Below are positions 46,401-58,052 of a stretch of 64,000 bases of DNA, one piece after another. The DNA is taken from assembly GCA_964016985.1 (NCBI GenBank), contig OZ024827.1:55160684-55224683 (forward strand), written 5' to 3'. This DNA comes from Anodontia alba (Eukaryota; Mollusca; Bivalvia; Lucinida; Lucinidae). The position numbers and the translations under genes were made by a program. Position 1 is the stretch's first letter; every line of letters starts with the position of its first letter. The notes under the pieces are model-generated. The model was not told where the DNA came from, ran no database searches, and was given only the letters and a program-made list of their open reading frames with translations.

Positions 46401-49400
46401 CAAGGTGACTTGTAGATTAAAAATAGCTAAAATCGTGCTGATCGGAAATCCAAGATGGCTGCCATGGTGGCCATCTTGAAAATCTTTTTTTCGCTTCTTT
46501 TCCTAAACCCAAAAGCCAGTTGACTTGAAACTTGGTAGGAAGCATCGGGGTGACTTATAGATCAAAAGTAGCTAAAATCGTTCCGATTGGAAATCCAAGA
46601 TGGCTGCTATGGTGGCCATCTTGAAAATCTATTTTTCACTTCTTCTCCTGAACCAAAAGGCTTATTGACTGTAAACTAGGTAGGAAGCATCAGTGTGACC
46701 TGTAGATCAAAAATAGCTAAAATCTTCTGTATCAGAAATCCAAGATGGCCGCCATGACAGCCATCTTGAAAATCTATTTTTCGCTTCTTCTCCTGAACTG
46801 AAAGGCCATTTGACTCGAAACTTAGTAGGAAGCATATGGGTGACTTGTAGATCTAAAATAGCTTAAATTGTTTGGATCGGAAATCCAAGATGGCCACCAC
46901 GGCGGCCATCTTGAAACTCTTTTTAGCTCACCTGAGCACGAAGTGCTCATGGTGAGCTATTGTGGTCAGTCAATGTCCGTCGTCCGTCGTGCGGCGTCAA
47001 CAATTGCTTTAAAAGCCTACTCCTCCTACACCCCTGGGCCAATTGACTGGATACTTGGTAGGAAGCATCAGGGTGACCTGTAGATCAAAAATAGCTAAAA
47101 TCGTGCCAATCGGAAGTCCAAGATGGCCACCATGGCAGCCATCTTGAAAATCTATTTTTCGCTTCTTCTCCTGAACTGAAAGGCCAATTGACTCCAAACT
47201 TGCTAGGAAGCATCGGGTGACTAGTAGATCAAAAATAGCTAAAATTGTGCCGATGGGAAATCCAAGACGGCCGCCATGGCCGCCATCTTGAAAATCTATT
47301 TTTCGCTTCTTCTTCTGAACCGAAAGGCCAATTGACTCCAAACTTGCTAGGAAGCATTGGGGTTACTTGTAGATCAAAAATAGCTAAAATCATGCCAATT
47401 GGAAATCCAAGATGGCCGCCATGGCAGCCATCTTGAAAATCTATTTTTTGCTTCTTTTCCTGAACCGAAAGGCCAATTGACTCCAAACTTGCTAGGAAGC
47501 ATCGGGGTGACTTGTAGATCAAAAATAGCTAAAATCATGCCGATCGGAAATCCAAGATGGCCGCAAATGGCAGCCATCTTGAAAATCTATTTTTCGCTTC
47601 TTCTCCTGAACCCAAAAGCCAATTGACTCCAAACCTGGTAGGAAGCATTGGGGTGACTTGTAGATCAAAAATAGCTAAAATTGTTCCGATTGGAAATCCA
47701 AGATGGCTGCCATGGCAGCCGTCTTGAAAATCTATTTTTTGCTTCTTCTCCTGAACCGAAAGGCCAACTGACTCCAAACTTGCTAGGAAGCATAGGTGTG
47801 ACATGTAGATCAAAAATAGCTAAAATTTTGCCGATCCTAAATCCAAGATGGCCGCCATGGCGGCCATCTTGAAAATCTATTTTTCGCTTCTTGTCCTAAC
47901 CCAAAATGCCAATTGACTCGAAACTAGGTAGGAAGCATTGGGGTGACTTGTAGATCAAAAGTAGCTAAAATCGTTCCAATCGGAAATCCAAGATGGCCAC
48001 CATGGTCGCCATCTTGAAAATCTATTTTTCTCTTCTTCTCCTGAGCCGAAAGGCCTATTGACTCCAAACTTGGTAGGACGCATCAGGGTAACTTGTAGAT
48101 CGAAATTAGCTAAAATCATGCTGATTGGAAATCCAAGATGGCTGCCATGGTGGCCATCTTGAAAATCTTTTTTTGCTTCTTCGAAACCCAAAAGCCAATT
48201 GACTTGAAACTTAGTAGGAAGCATCGGGGTGACTTATAGATTGAAATTGGCTAAAATCGTTCCGATTGGAAATCCAAGATGGCCGCCATGGCAGCCATCT
48301 TGAAAATCTGTTTTTCACTTCTTCTCCTGAACCAAAAGGCTTATTGACTTTAAACTAGGTAGGAAGCATCAGGGTGACCTGTAGATCAAAAATAGCTAAA
48401 ATCATCCCTATCAGAAATCCAAGATGGCCGCCATGACAGCCATCTTGAATATCTATTTTTCGCTTCTTCTCCTGAACTGAAAGGCCATTTGATTTGAAAC
48501 TTGGTAGGAAGCATTTGGGTGACTTGTAGATCTAAAATAGCTTAAATTGTTTGGATCGGAAATCCAAGATGGCCATCATGGCGGCCATCTTGAAACTCTT
48601 TTTTTCGCTTATTTTCCTGAACCAAAGGGCCAGTTGATTTGAAAATTAGTAGGAAGGATTGGGATGACTTGTAGATATAAAAATAGCTAAAATCGTTCCA
48701 ATCGGAAATCCAAGATGGCGGCCATCTTGAAAATCTATTTTTTCCTTCTTCTTCTGAACAGAAAGGCCAATTGACTCGAAACTTGATAGGAAGCATCGGG
48801 GTGACTTGTAGATGAAAAATAGCTCAAATCGTTGCGATAGGGAATCCCAAATTGCGGCTATGGTGGCCATCTTGAAAATCTTGTTTTGAACTTTTTCTCC
48901 TGAACCGACTCAAAGTTCATTGAAAGTATCGAGGTGACTTGTAGATCAACAGTAGTTAAAATCATTCTGATTGGAATTCCAAGATGGCTGCCATCTTGTT
49001 TATGTTTATTATATTTCCCTGCCACTGTGCTGTTTACATGTATAAAATCATGATTCTTCAGAAACCAATTAGCCAGTTGCCTCCAAATTTCACATTGATC
49101 CTACTGTTGAAATGTGATGGAGAGTTTGTTCAAATGATCATGCTCCATTGACTGTCATGCCATATATAATATTCTTCTTCAAAATTAAGAACTGCTTAAA
49201 GGTTGATCTTTTCATTAGCTGCGATGACAGGACTGGAAAAATGTTGCATAACATCTGCATATCTGCAGTGGCTATGTCACTCAGGTAAGCGACCCGTGGG
49301 CCTCTTGTTTTCACTTATTTTCCTGAACCAAAGGGCCAGTTGATTTGAAAGTTGGTAGGAAGCATCGGGGTGACTTATAGATCGGGATGACTTGTAGATA

Positions 49401-50035
49401 TAAAAATAGCTAAAATCGTTCCGATCGGAAATCCAAGATGGCGGCCATCTTGAAAATCTATTTTTTCCTTCTTCTTCTGAACTGAAAGGCCAGTTGACTC
49501 GAAACTTGGTAGGAAGCATCGGGGTGACTTGTAGATAAAAAATAGCTCAAATCATTGCGATAGGAAATCCCAAATTGCGGCCATCTTGAAAATCTGTTTT
49601 GAACTTTTTCTCCTGAACCGAAAGGGCAATTGACTCAACGTTCATTGGAAGTATTGAGGTGACTTGTAGATCAACTGTAGCTAAAATCATTCTGATTGGA
49701 ATTCCAAGATGGCTGCCATCTTGTTTATGTTTTATAAATTTCCCTGCCACTGAGCTGTTTACATGTATAAAATCGTGATTCTTCAGAAACCACTTAGCCA
49801 TTTGCCACCAAATTTCACATTGCTCCTCCAGTTGAAATGTGATTGAGAGTTTGTTCAAATGAACACGCTCCATTGACTGTCATGTCATATTATATTCTTC
49901 TTCAAAATTAAGAACTGCTTAAATGATGATCTTTTCATTAGTTGCGATGACAGGATTTGAAAATGTTGCATAACATCTGCATATCTGCAGTGGCTATGTC
50001 ACTCAGGTGAGTGACCCGTGGCCCGTGGGCCTCTT
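43484..50035. mobile_element. HINE-like array of about 145-bp CAAGATGGCCGCCATGG units
   Basis: 5' AGCTCACCTGACGCG...GCTCATGGTGAGC at 43484. Around 35 units over 6.5 kb at 141-150 bp spacing (for example CAAGATGG at 43681, 43826, 43971, 44116, 44257). The 3' terminal block (TATATTTCCCTGCCACTGTG ... CACTCAGGTGAGCG, GGCCCGTGGGCC, CTCTTG) occurs three times, ending at 46344, 49307 and about 50035, against only two 5' starts (43484, 46925). This points to nesting plus internal duplication. Confidence 0.75.
46925..49307. mobile_element. Nested HINE-like element inside the 145-bp array
   Basis: AGCTCACCTGAGCACGAAG at 46925 follows GAAACTCTTTTT, and after CTCTTG at 49307 the host resumes TTTTCACTTATTTTCC. 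The unbroken host string GAAACTCTTTTTTTC occurs at about 48592. It carries the same unit type as its host. Confidence 0.75.
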
Positions 50036-51005
50036 TTATGGGAAAACGGTTAAATTGCATTTTCTCCATAACCAGTGAAATGATGCGAACCATATTTGGC
50101 AGTTATGATCATTAGATGATTGTCTACCCAGTTTGTGTGTTTGATGAGCAGTGGCCATTTTGTTTGGTTCCCATGGCAACATTAAATTTAAAAAAAAAAA
50201 AAAAAGATTTTTTTAAATGACAACTGCTCCAAAACCACTGAAGCAGTAGGACTAATCTAGTACAAATGTTGCTTGGCATAGGATAATTCAAAATAGCCAA
50301 AAGTTTGGTGTCTCCTCTTGGTTTGGTTGCCATGGCAACAGAAAGCACCCATAGACTTATTAAATTGCACTTTCTCCATAACCAGTGAAGTGATTTGAGC
50401 CATATTTGGCAGTTATGATCATCTGATGATTGTCTACCCAGTTTGTATGTTTTATGACTGGTGGCCATTTCATTTGGTTGCCACGGCAACATTCAGTTAT
50501 GAAAAAGGACTTTTTCAAATGACAACTTCGAAACCACTGAAGCAGTATGACTCTAATTTGATACAAAAGTTGCTTGAGTAAGGGCATTTCAAAATAGCTA
50601 TAATTATGGTGGTCTGCCTCTTGGTTTGGTTGCCATGGCAACAGAAAGCTCCCATTGACTTCTAATAGGAAAAGGGTTAAATTGCATTTTTATGCCCCGC
50701 CACAAAAAATGACAAGTGTATTATGTTATACCGTCCAAATTTTTGAGTGTCTGTCCATCTGTACGGGTGAACATCCAAGTTTTTGGGGCTATTTTGGACA
50801 TAATTATGAGGTATTTTGAGGTTTATTCCATTTAAAATGCATTAGCCTGCCCTCTTCTTCTCCAAAACCAAGAACTGCATAAATGATGATCCATTCGTTA
50901 GTTACAATGACAATATTTAAAAAAATGTTGCATAACAAATGCATATCTGCAGTGGCTATTTCACTCAGATGAGCGAGCTGTGGCCCATGGGCCTCTTGTA
51001 TTTTT

Positions 51006-53292
51006 AGCTCACCTGAGCTATGCTCAGGATGAGCTATTGTGATCACTTTTCGTCCGTCGTCCGTCCGTCCGTCTGTGCGTCCGTGCATCCGTCCGTTATT
51101 ATTTTCAAACGACTTCTCCTCTGAAGCCCCTGAGCCAATTTTGCTCAAATTTCATATTGAGCCTCCTTAGGTTGGGGGAATGAAAAATTGCTAAAATGGT
51201 CGCGGTCCATTGACCAAGATGACTGCCATGCCCATATATGGTAAAAGCCTTTAAAAATCTTCTTCTCCAGAACCGAGGATGCCTTGGAGCTGAATCTTTG
51301 CATAAGTCATCGGGGACGGGAGGTCTACCAAAATTGCTAAAATAAAGGTCGTACATTGACATTTGACCTTTTTACGGCAAGGTCAAGTTTGCTTCCCTAT
51401 GCATTTGTATGGGAAAAACCTTTAAAAATCTTCTTCTCCAAAACCGAGGATGCCTTATGGCTGAACCTTTACATATATCATCGGAAACAGGAGGTCTACC
51501 AAAGTTGCTAAAATAATGATCGTACATTGACATTTGAACTTTTTACGGTAAGGTCAATTTTGCTTCCTTATGCATTTGTATGGGAAAAATGTTCAGAATT
51601 TCAAATGACTTCTCCTCTGGAGCCTCTGGGCCAATTTTGCTCAAATTTCATATGGAGCCTCCATAGATTGGGGGAATGAAAGATTGCTAAAATGGTTGCG
51701 GTTCGTTGACCAAGATGGCCGCCATGCCCATATATGGTAAAAACCTTTAAAATTCTTCTCCAGAACCGAGGATGCCTTGGGGCTGAATCGTTGCATAAGT
51801 CATCGGGGATGGGAGGTCTACCAAAATTGCTAAAATAAATATTGTATATTGACATTTGACCTTTTTACGGCAAGGTCAAGTTTGCTTCCCTATGCATTTG
51901 TATGGGAAAAACCTTTAAAAATCTTCTTCTCCAAAACCGAGGATGCCTTATGGCTGAACCTTTACATATATCATCGGAAACAGGAGGTCTACCAAAGTTG
52001 CTAAAATAATGATCGTACATTGACATTTGACCTTTTTACGGTGAGGTCAATTTTGCTTCCTTATGCATTTGTATGGGAAAAATACTCAGAATTTCAAATG
52101 ACTTCTCCTCTGGAGCCTCTGGGCCAGTTTTGCTCGAATTTCATATGGAGCCTCCTTAGGTTGGGGGAATGAAAGATTGCTAAAATGGTCGCGGTTCATT
52201 GACCAAGATGGCCGCCATGCCCATATATGGTAAAAACCTTTGAAAATCTTCTGCTCCAGAACTGAGGATGCCTTGGGGCTGAATCTTTGCTTAAATCATC
52301 GGGGACAGGGGGTCTACCAAAGTTGCTAAAATAATGGTCGTACATTGACATTTGACCTTTTTACGGCAAGGTCAAGTTTGCATCCCTATGCATTTATATG
52401 GGAAAAAACATTTAAAAATCTTATTCTCCAAAACCGAAGACGCCTTATGGCTGAATCTTTGCATATATCATTGGGAATGGGCGGTCTACCAAAGTTGCTA
52501 AAATAATTGTCATACATTGACATTTGACCTTTTTACGGCAAGGTCAAGTTTGCTTCTGTATGCATTTGTATGGGCTCCATACATTTGTATGGAAAAAATG
52601 TTGATAATTTCAAATGATTTTTCCTCTGAAGCCTCTGGGCCAGTGTTGCTCAAATTTCATGTGGAGCGTCCTTGGGCAGGAGAATGAAAGATTGCTAAAA
52701 TGGGCATGATCCATTGATCAAAATGGCTGTCATGCCCATATGTGTATATTTAAAAATCTTCTTCTCCAGAACCAAATAAGCCCTGGGCCCTAATCTTTGC
52801 ACAAATTATGGGGGACAAGAGATCTACCAAAATTGCTAAAATGATGGTTCTATGTTGAAATTTGCTTCCCTGTGCATTTGTATGGGCCATATATATTTAT
52901 ATTGAAAGTATCGAAGTGACTTCTAGATCAACAGTAGTTAAAATTGTTCTGATTGGAAATCTAAGATGGCCGTCATCTTGTTTATATTTATTATATTTCC
53001 CTGCCACTGTGCTGTTTACATGTATAAAATCATGATTCTTCAGAAACCACTTAGCCAATTGCCACCAAATTTCGCATTGATCCTACTGTTGAAATGTGAT
53101 AGATAGTTTATTCAAATGATTATGCTCCATTGACTGTCAGGCCCATATATTCTTCTTCAAAACTAAGAACTGCTCAAATGATGATCTTTTCATTAGTTGC
53201 GATGATAGGATTGGAAAAATGTTGCATAACATCTGCATATCTGCAGTGGTTATGTCACTCAGGTGAGCGAACCGTGGCCCATGGGCCTCTTG
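51006..53292. mobile_element. HINE-like element, well-preserved ends
   Basis: 5' TTTTT|AGCTCACCTGAGC with inner GCTCAGGATGAGC hairpin, (CGTC)n tract, higher-order units of about 490 bp (CCATATATGG at 51232, 51728, 52221), a single-copy 3' block (GTGCTGTTTACATGTATAAA) and 3' CACTCAGGTGAGCG, TGGCCCATGGGCC, CTCTTG|TTTT. Closest relative in the window is the copy at 18057. Confidence 0.8.
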
Positions 53293-53641
53293 TTTTCATA
53301 TCAAATGGTTGGCACCTTTTAAAAGCAGGTGACACATTCGATTCTCAGAATTCTAGTTTGATTAACCTGCCTTGGTTAATCAATTGTTTTCTCAGAACGA
53401 CCAGTATAATCCAAACCAAGTGCCGAGAACTCTACAGTGCCGAGGTGAAGAGAATTGAATGCCCTTACCTTTCAACACCTTTTAATCACATATAGTTATT
53501 TGGGCCTGTTTTGCGGTGCACATGGAATTCTGAAAATATTATTATTATTAAGAATATTATTGTTAATGTTCTTTCTGTTAGCCCTATGGCTAACTAAGAT
53601 TGAACTTTCTGTGCTAATGCCGAGGTAAACTCTCCAAACAG
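53293..53641. other. Spacer, no recognised feature
   Basis: Short stretch between a HINE-like element and a mariner fragment. It contains a small inverted repeat (GATTAACC...GGTTAATC, about 53351-53380). Nothing else supported. Confidence 0.4.
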
Positions 53642-53962
53642 GACAATGCGAGAGTCCACACTTGCAAAATTGCAATGGATGCTATTGAGCGGAATGGGTA
53701 GGAGCTAATACCCCACCCCGCCTATTCTCCGGACTTAGTTCCTAGTGACTATTTCCTATTCCCAAACTTGAAAAAGGATATCCGTGGACGTCATTTCCGG
53801 TCCAACGAAGAAGTCGTGGTGGCAGTTGAGGAGTGGGTCAGAGACAAGGACCCTGGCTTCTTCAGTTCTGGGCTGATGGCACTGGAACACCGTTGGTCCA
53901 AGTGCATCATTCTAGAGGGCAATTATATCGAAAAAGAAGAGATCGATCTCACCCAGAAATAA
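53642..53962 (+). pseudogene. Mariner transposase, C-terminal fragment
   Basis: From DNARVHTCKI to ...NYIEKEEIDLTQK and a TAA. The second catalytic Asp (DNAR at 53642) and the third (VPSDYFLF) are separated by 34 codons, the mariner DD34D spacing. An in-frame TAG at 53699-53701 and the missing first two-thirds make it dead. The following TTATTGACTCGCCCTGGTA may be the right inverted repeat. Different subfamily from the copy at 875-2158. Confidence 0.9.
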
Positions 53963-53989
53963 GTTAGGCTGGTTTTTTATTGACTCGCC

Positions 53990-54588
53990 CTGGTAGGTTG
54001 ACCTTTGACCTTTTGATGGCAAGATCAAATTTGCACCCCCATACATTTGTACGGGGAAGTATGGGGAAAATGTTGAAAAATCATTTTCTCAATATGTATT
54101 AAAGACTAATGGCTAAAACTTACAATGTATGATTACAGTATTAGTTACAATCAAACCCAAACCCCCCTCCCCCCCACTGCACCCCCTACCCCCTCTGCGT
54201 GAACTCTTTAAACGTCTTCTCTGAAACCGCTTGACCAATTTTCACCAGATTTCACAAGAGGCCAAATAGAAGGGATGTTGACAAGTTTTTCAAATGGTTC
54301 TGCACCACTGAACAAGATAGCTGTCATGCCCATATATGGTAAAACTTTTAAAAATCTTCTCCAGCACTAAGAAAGCTTTGAGACTGAAGCTTGTTATACA
54401 GCATCAGGGACTCAAGGTCTACCAAGTTTGTTCAGATGATGATACTAGGATGACCTTTGACTTTTTAAGGTATGATCAAATTTGTGTCCTAGTTGCTGTG
54501 GCAGTACTGGAAGAATGTTGCATGGCATTTGCAGATACGCAATAGCTGTTTTTATCAGGTGAGCCAATTGTGGCCCGTAGGCCTTTTG
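53990..54588. mobile_element. 5'-truncated HINE-like element
   Basis: Contains TGCCCATATATGG (54328-54339), TCTTCTCC and the 3' end ATCAGGTGAGCC, TGGCCCGTAGGCC and CTTTTG. No 5' terminus. Confidence 0.6.
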
Positions 54589-55195
54589 TTAACTTAGTCA
54601 TTTTAGGATAACTGCACCTAATCAATGATAGTTAATAGTGTATACTTTGTGAAATCAACTCCTCTTACACTTTTCGTTGATCTTTCCAGAACATTGCATA
54701 TTTGTTGCAGACATATTGCAGATGTACTTATGCAAGTTTGAGGCTGAAAATTTTTTTTCTGACAAAATGGCAGGATTTTTAACTTAGCCATTTTACGACA
54801 GCTGCATCTAGTCAGTGATGGTTAATAGTGCTTACTTTGTGAAATCAACTCCCCTTAGAACTTTAGTTGGAGCTTTTCAAAACTTAACACATACATTACA
54901 GACATATTGAAGATGTACATGTGAAACTTAAATGCTAAAAAACAAATGACAGCATTTTAAACAACCATTTTAGGACAACTGCATCTGGACAATGATGGTA
55001 AATAGTGTATACTTTGTGAAATAAAGTCCCTCTTACACCTTTCGTTGGATCTTTCTAAAACATTGAAGATATGTTACAGACATATTAAAGAAGTATATAT
55101 GCAAGTTTGATGCTGAAATGATTTTTTTTTTTTTTGGACAAATGGCAGGATTTTTAACTTAGCAATTTTACGACAACTGCACCTAGTTTTAGTCA
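54589..55195. repeat. About 180-190-bp tandem repeat, three and a bit units
   Basis: Units begin TTAACTTAGCCATTTTACGA and contain AATAGTGTATACTTTGTGAA, CTTTCGTTGGATCTTTC and GCAGACATATTGCAGATGTA. It would lie in the intron upstream of the ATMIN-like exon. Confidence 0.8.
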
Positions 55196-55624
55196 CATAA
55201 TGTACCATTCATACAAATTTTCATCTGTCCATTATGTTTTGGTTTCTGAGGGGGTATATCTGATAATAATTCATAGCTCCAGTTAAGGTGATAAAATATA
55301 TGTACCATACCAATTTTAGTGTGCCAGATGCAGGCATTTCTGAATGCATCTTTGTCAGTGGCACTAAACACCAAAAGTTGGAAATAAACTGTTGAAGTTC
55401 AGATGTTAGCAAGCACTACACATTTCCCACCAAACTTAGTCAACCACCATGATTGTCAAAACATAGAACCCACAAACATCAGGCTGCAAAAATAACAGCA
55501 TATCTTTTGATACTCTTCTAATGTAATATATTTTAGCCTCATTATAAGGCTGTCTGATTCCATGGACCCCAGTCATAGTGCTACAAGAGAGACCATCATG
55601 TATCACTAATATTTATTTTTCCAG
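55196..55624 (+). other. Intron end with 3' splice site of the ATMIN-like gene
   Basis: The tract TAATATTTATTTTTCCAG (ending 55624) is a good acceptor. The frame upstream of it has no similarity to expected zinc fingers. Otherwise unremarkable sequence. Confidence 0.6.
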
Positions 55625-58052
55625 GAGCCACAGAATGGCATCCACAGTTTCATCTGGACCTGTCACCATGGCAATCCTGGTTTTGGGGGTTCCTTCAGTT
55701 AAGAAGAACCAGCGAAAGTTACCAAGAGCTATTCTGCCAAAAAATATTGAAAGTTCAATAAAAGGAATAAGTGTTGTGCATTCACAGTCTGTGAAAGTGC
55801 CAAACAAAGTATCAGAGGGTCCCGTTAGACAAAATGCAGTCATACAGACAGAAATCTATGGAGTTGAACATTTGGCTTTTGATGGCAAGGATCATGAAAG
55901 CGTACCACAGATGGACTCAGAATTAATGTTGGAGAAAACTGTATCTAACGGTGTTAGTAAGGCAACAAAGAACAAAGTTAGCTCTGACAAAGATATCTCA
56001 TTTGTCATAAGAAAAAAGAAGTCATCTACTGGAATGCAAACGTCTGTCAGTTTGTTTCCAAGGAAAAGAAGTAGAACAGTTACTGGCACCCAAACGTCTG
56101 GAGATTATATTTTGAAGAAGGCAATGGCTAGTGCTGATATACCAATACAGAGGAAGACTGTTGCATCCCAAGTGACTCCACAAAAATCTAATGTTAAGTT
56201 TATTAGAAAGAAGTTAACTTGTACCAGTGAAACTCAGACAGGCACTACAGCAGAAAAGAAATCCAAATTTGATTCTTGTGAAAATACTGGTATATGCCAT
56301 GTTGAAAATCTTTTACATACTTCAGAGAAAGAGGAAACTTCCCACAGTTTGGCAGAATGCCAGACACAGACACTTTATGACTCCTTATCAGCATCAACTC
56401 AGACTCAGCTATCATACATTGAAAATCCTAAAGACAAAAATCAAACAGTAAACACAGCTGGAGGTAGCTGTCTTGCATTTACTCCAAGTAAAAAATTGAT
56501 GATTACACATAACAGGGATGATGGTTGTTTTTCTCAAAATAAGCAGAGTACCCAAACAGGTCAAGGGAGTATAGTCATTCAAGACTGTTTCAAGGGCCTT
56601 GTGAGAAAGAATTTTCCAAACAGTCTTAACTTTGATGAACTAAGTTCAGTTGGTTCCACTATTGAAAGTGATATTGACTTAAAAGGTACAACGTATTCAG
56701 TGGCAGAAATAAAATCATCATGCAGTCAACATGTTGGAAGTAAACAAACTATCAGCTCAACTTTAACAGAGAACCAACATAAATATTTTGTACCCAAAAG
56801 CCTTAGGGAAAAGTCTCAGAGACAACAAAAGTTTGATACCAGAATCACTTATACCAGTACCAGCAATAACATTACTTCGTCGGCAACTCAGCTTAGCCAA
56901 AATAACCAGCTACCAGTACATAAACACCAAATAACTAAGAGACACTTTCCACAAGATGCCATGAATTGTTACAATTCTTTAACAAACTCACAGTCAGTTT
57001 TACAGCCTTTTATATCAACAACTTCCAATATTACTTTCACCAGCAATTGTTTGTCATATTCAAATACTGGAGTGGGGCATCTAGAAAATTCAAAATCAGT
57101 AAACAGAATTGAACTCTCAATGTCAGCTGTAAAAGGCAAAGAGACAGATTACAACTCCCACAAGCTTTTTAACCAAGTTAAGGATGAAATGTTGTGTGGA
57201 AAAACAAATGAGACAGCAAATACAATTGATATGGAAGCACAGACTATGTCATCAACAGAATTTGAGCAACTCCTCTTGACTAATGGGCTCTTCCTGGGAA
57301 CATCTACAGCACAAAATGCAGATGAAATTTCAGATTTAGCCTACCTGAAGCCATCAAATATTTCTTGTATTGGCAAAAGGAAAACAACAGATTCTATACA
57401 CAAAGAAATTGAAACTGAAACTCTGTCTAGTCAAGACTTTGATTTCTTAAACGAGAGTTCTGCCACTACTGATATGAATACACAAACAGTAACAGACTTG
57501 AGTGGAGCTTATGGTCCCACAGATTCAGATACTCAGACAGCTTCTGATATTGATTTCTTAGATTTAGTCACGACAAATATGGAAACACAAACACTAAATG
57601 ATAGAGATCTGATTGACCTCGGTCTCATGGATCCAAACCAAGTGTCTGTTGAATCTGTACATATACAAATAGAGGATTTAAAAACTTCTGAAACTCAGAC
57701 CAGTTTTACTACACCTACAGTTGAAGATACAACAAATTCAAATAAGCAAAATGACATAACTGAAATGAATCTGCTTCAGTCAGATAAGTTGCCAAATGTT
57801 GAAACTGTTAATGCTGTAGATAAAGTATTGGATGCAACACAAAATAACTCCAACAGTCAGTGGAACAGCCACAAAATATTCACAAAAGCAAGAGGTAGCA
57901 AAGTGCAAGGCAGTCTTGGAGAAAAGTTAAATACAACAGAAACACAAACAGAGGCACTGACCATTGAGAACATGCAATCTGATGACTTTCTGACCATAAA
58001 TAGTGAAACTCAAACTGCATTTGATGAATTGGAAAAGCTCCTCTTAGAATGA
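55625..58052 (+). CDS. ATMIN: ATMIN/ASCIZ-like protein, large 3' exon (C-terminal LC8-binding domain)
   Basis: About 808 codons follow an acceptor AG; the exon begins with the third base of a codon, so the preceding exon ends in phase 2. The encoded tail is Ser/Thr/Asn/Gln-rich, without a predicted fold or membrane segment, and is studded with LC8 (DYNLL) recognition motifs: MQT at about 56034, TQT at 56091, 56235, 56365, 56397 and 56551, AQT at 57238, TQT at 57481, 57535, 57586, 57692, 57943 and 58012. The last lies just before the C-terminal DELEKLLLE. Several sit in a repeated context, ETQT followed by acidic/hydrophobic residues (SDIDFLDL, NDRDLIDL). ATMIN proteins bind DNA through four N-terminal C2H2 fingers, activate DYNLL1 transcription and sense LC8 level through this multivalent tail. 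Basic patches (about 55700-55760, 56010-56070) may aid nuclear location. The zinc-finger exons are not found in the window, so the gene is partial here. A start at ATG 55635 for a finger-less form is possible but unsupported. Codon use and lack of breaks say it is a real gene. Confidence 0.85.

Larger units (their letters stand above)
42950..50998. mobile_element. HINE-like element with GTTGCCATGGCAAC units, split
   Basis: The truncated 5' end (GTGCTCAGGATGAGCTATAG) is at 42950 and the 3' end (CTCAGATGAGCG, TGGCCCATGGGCC, CTCTTG) is near 50998. Own parts: 42950-43483 and about 50036-50998, which join as ...CCCATAGACTTATT | TTATGGGAAAACGG. Its units carry the palindrome GTTGCCATGGCAAC (exact at 43137, 43295, 43448, 50326 and 50629). 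The right part also holds an ATGCCCCGCCAC start-like sequence at about 50693. Confidence 0.65.
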
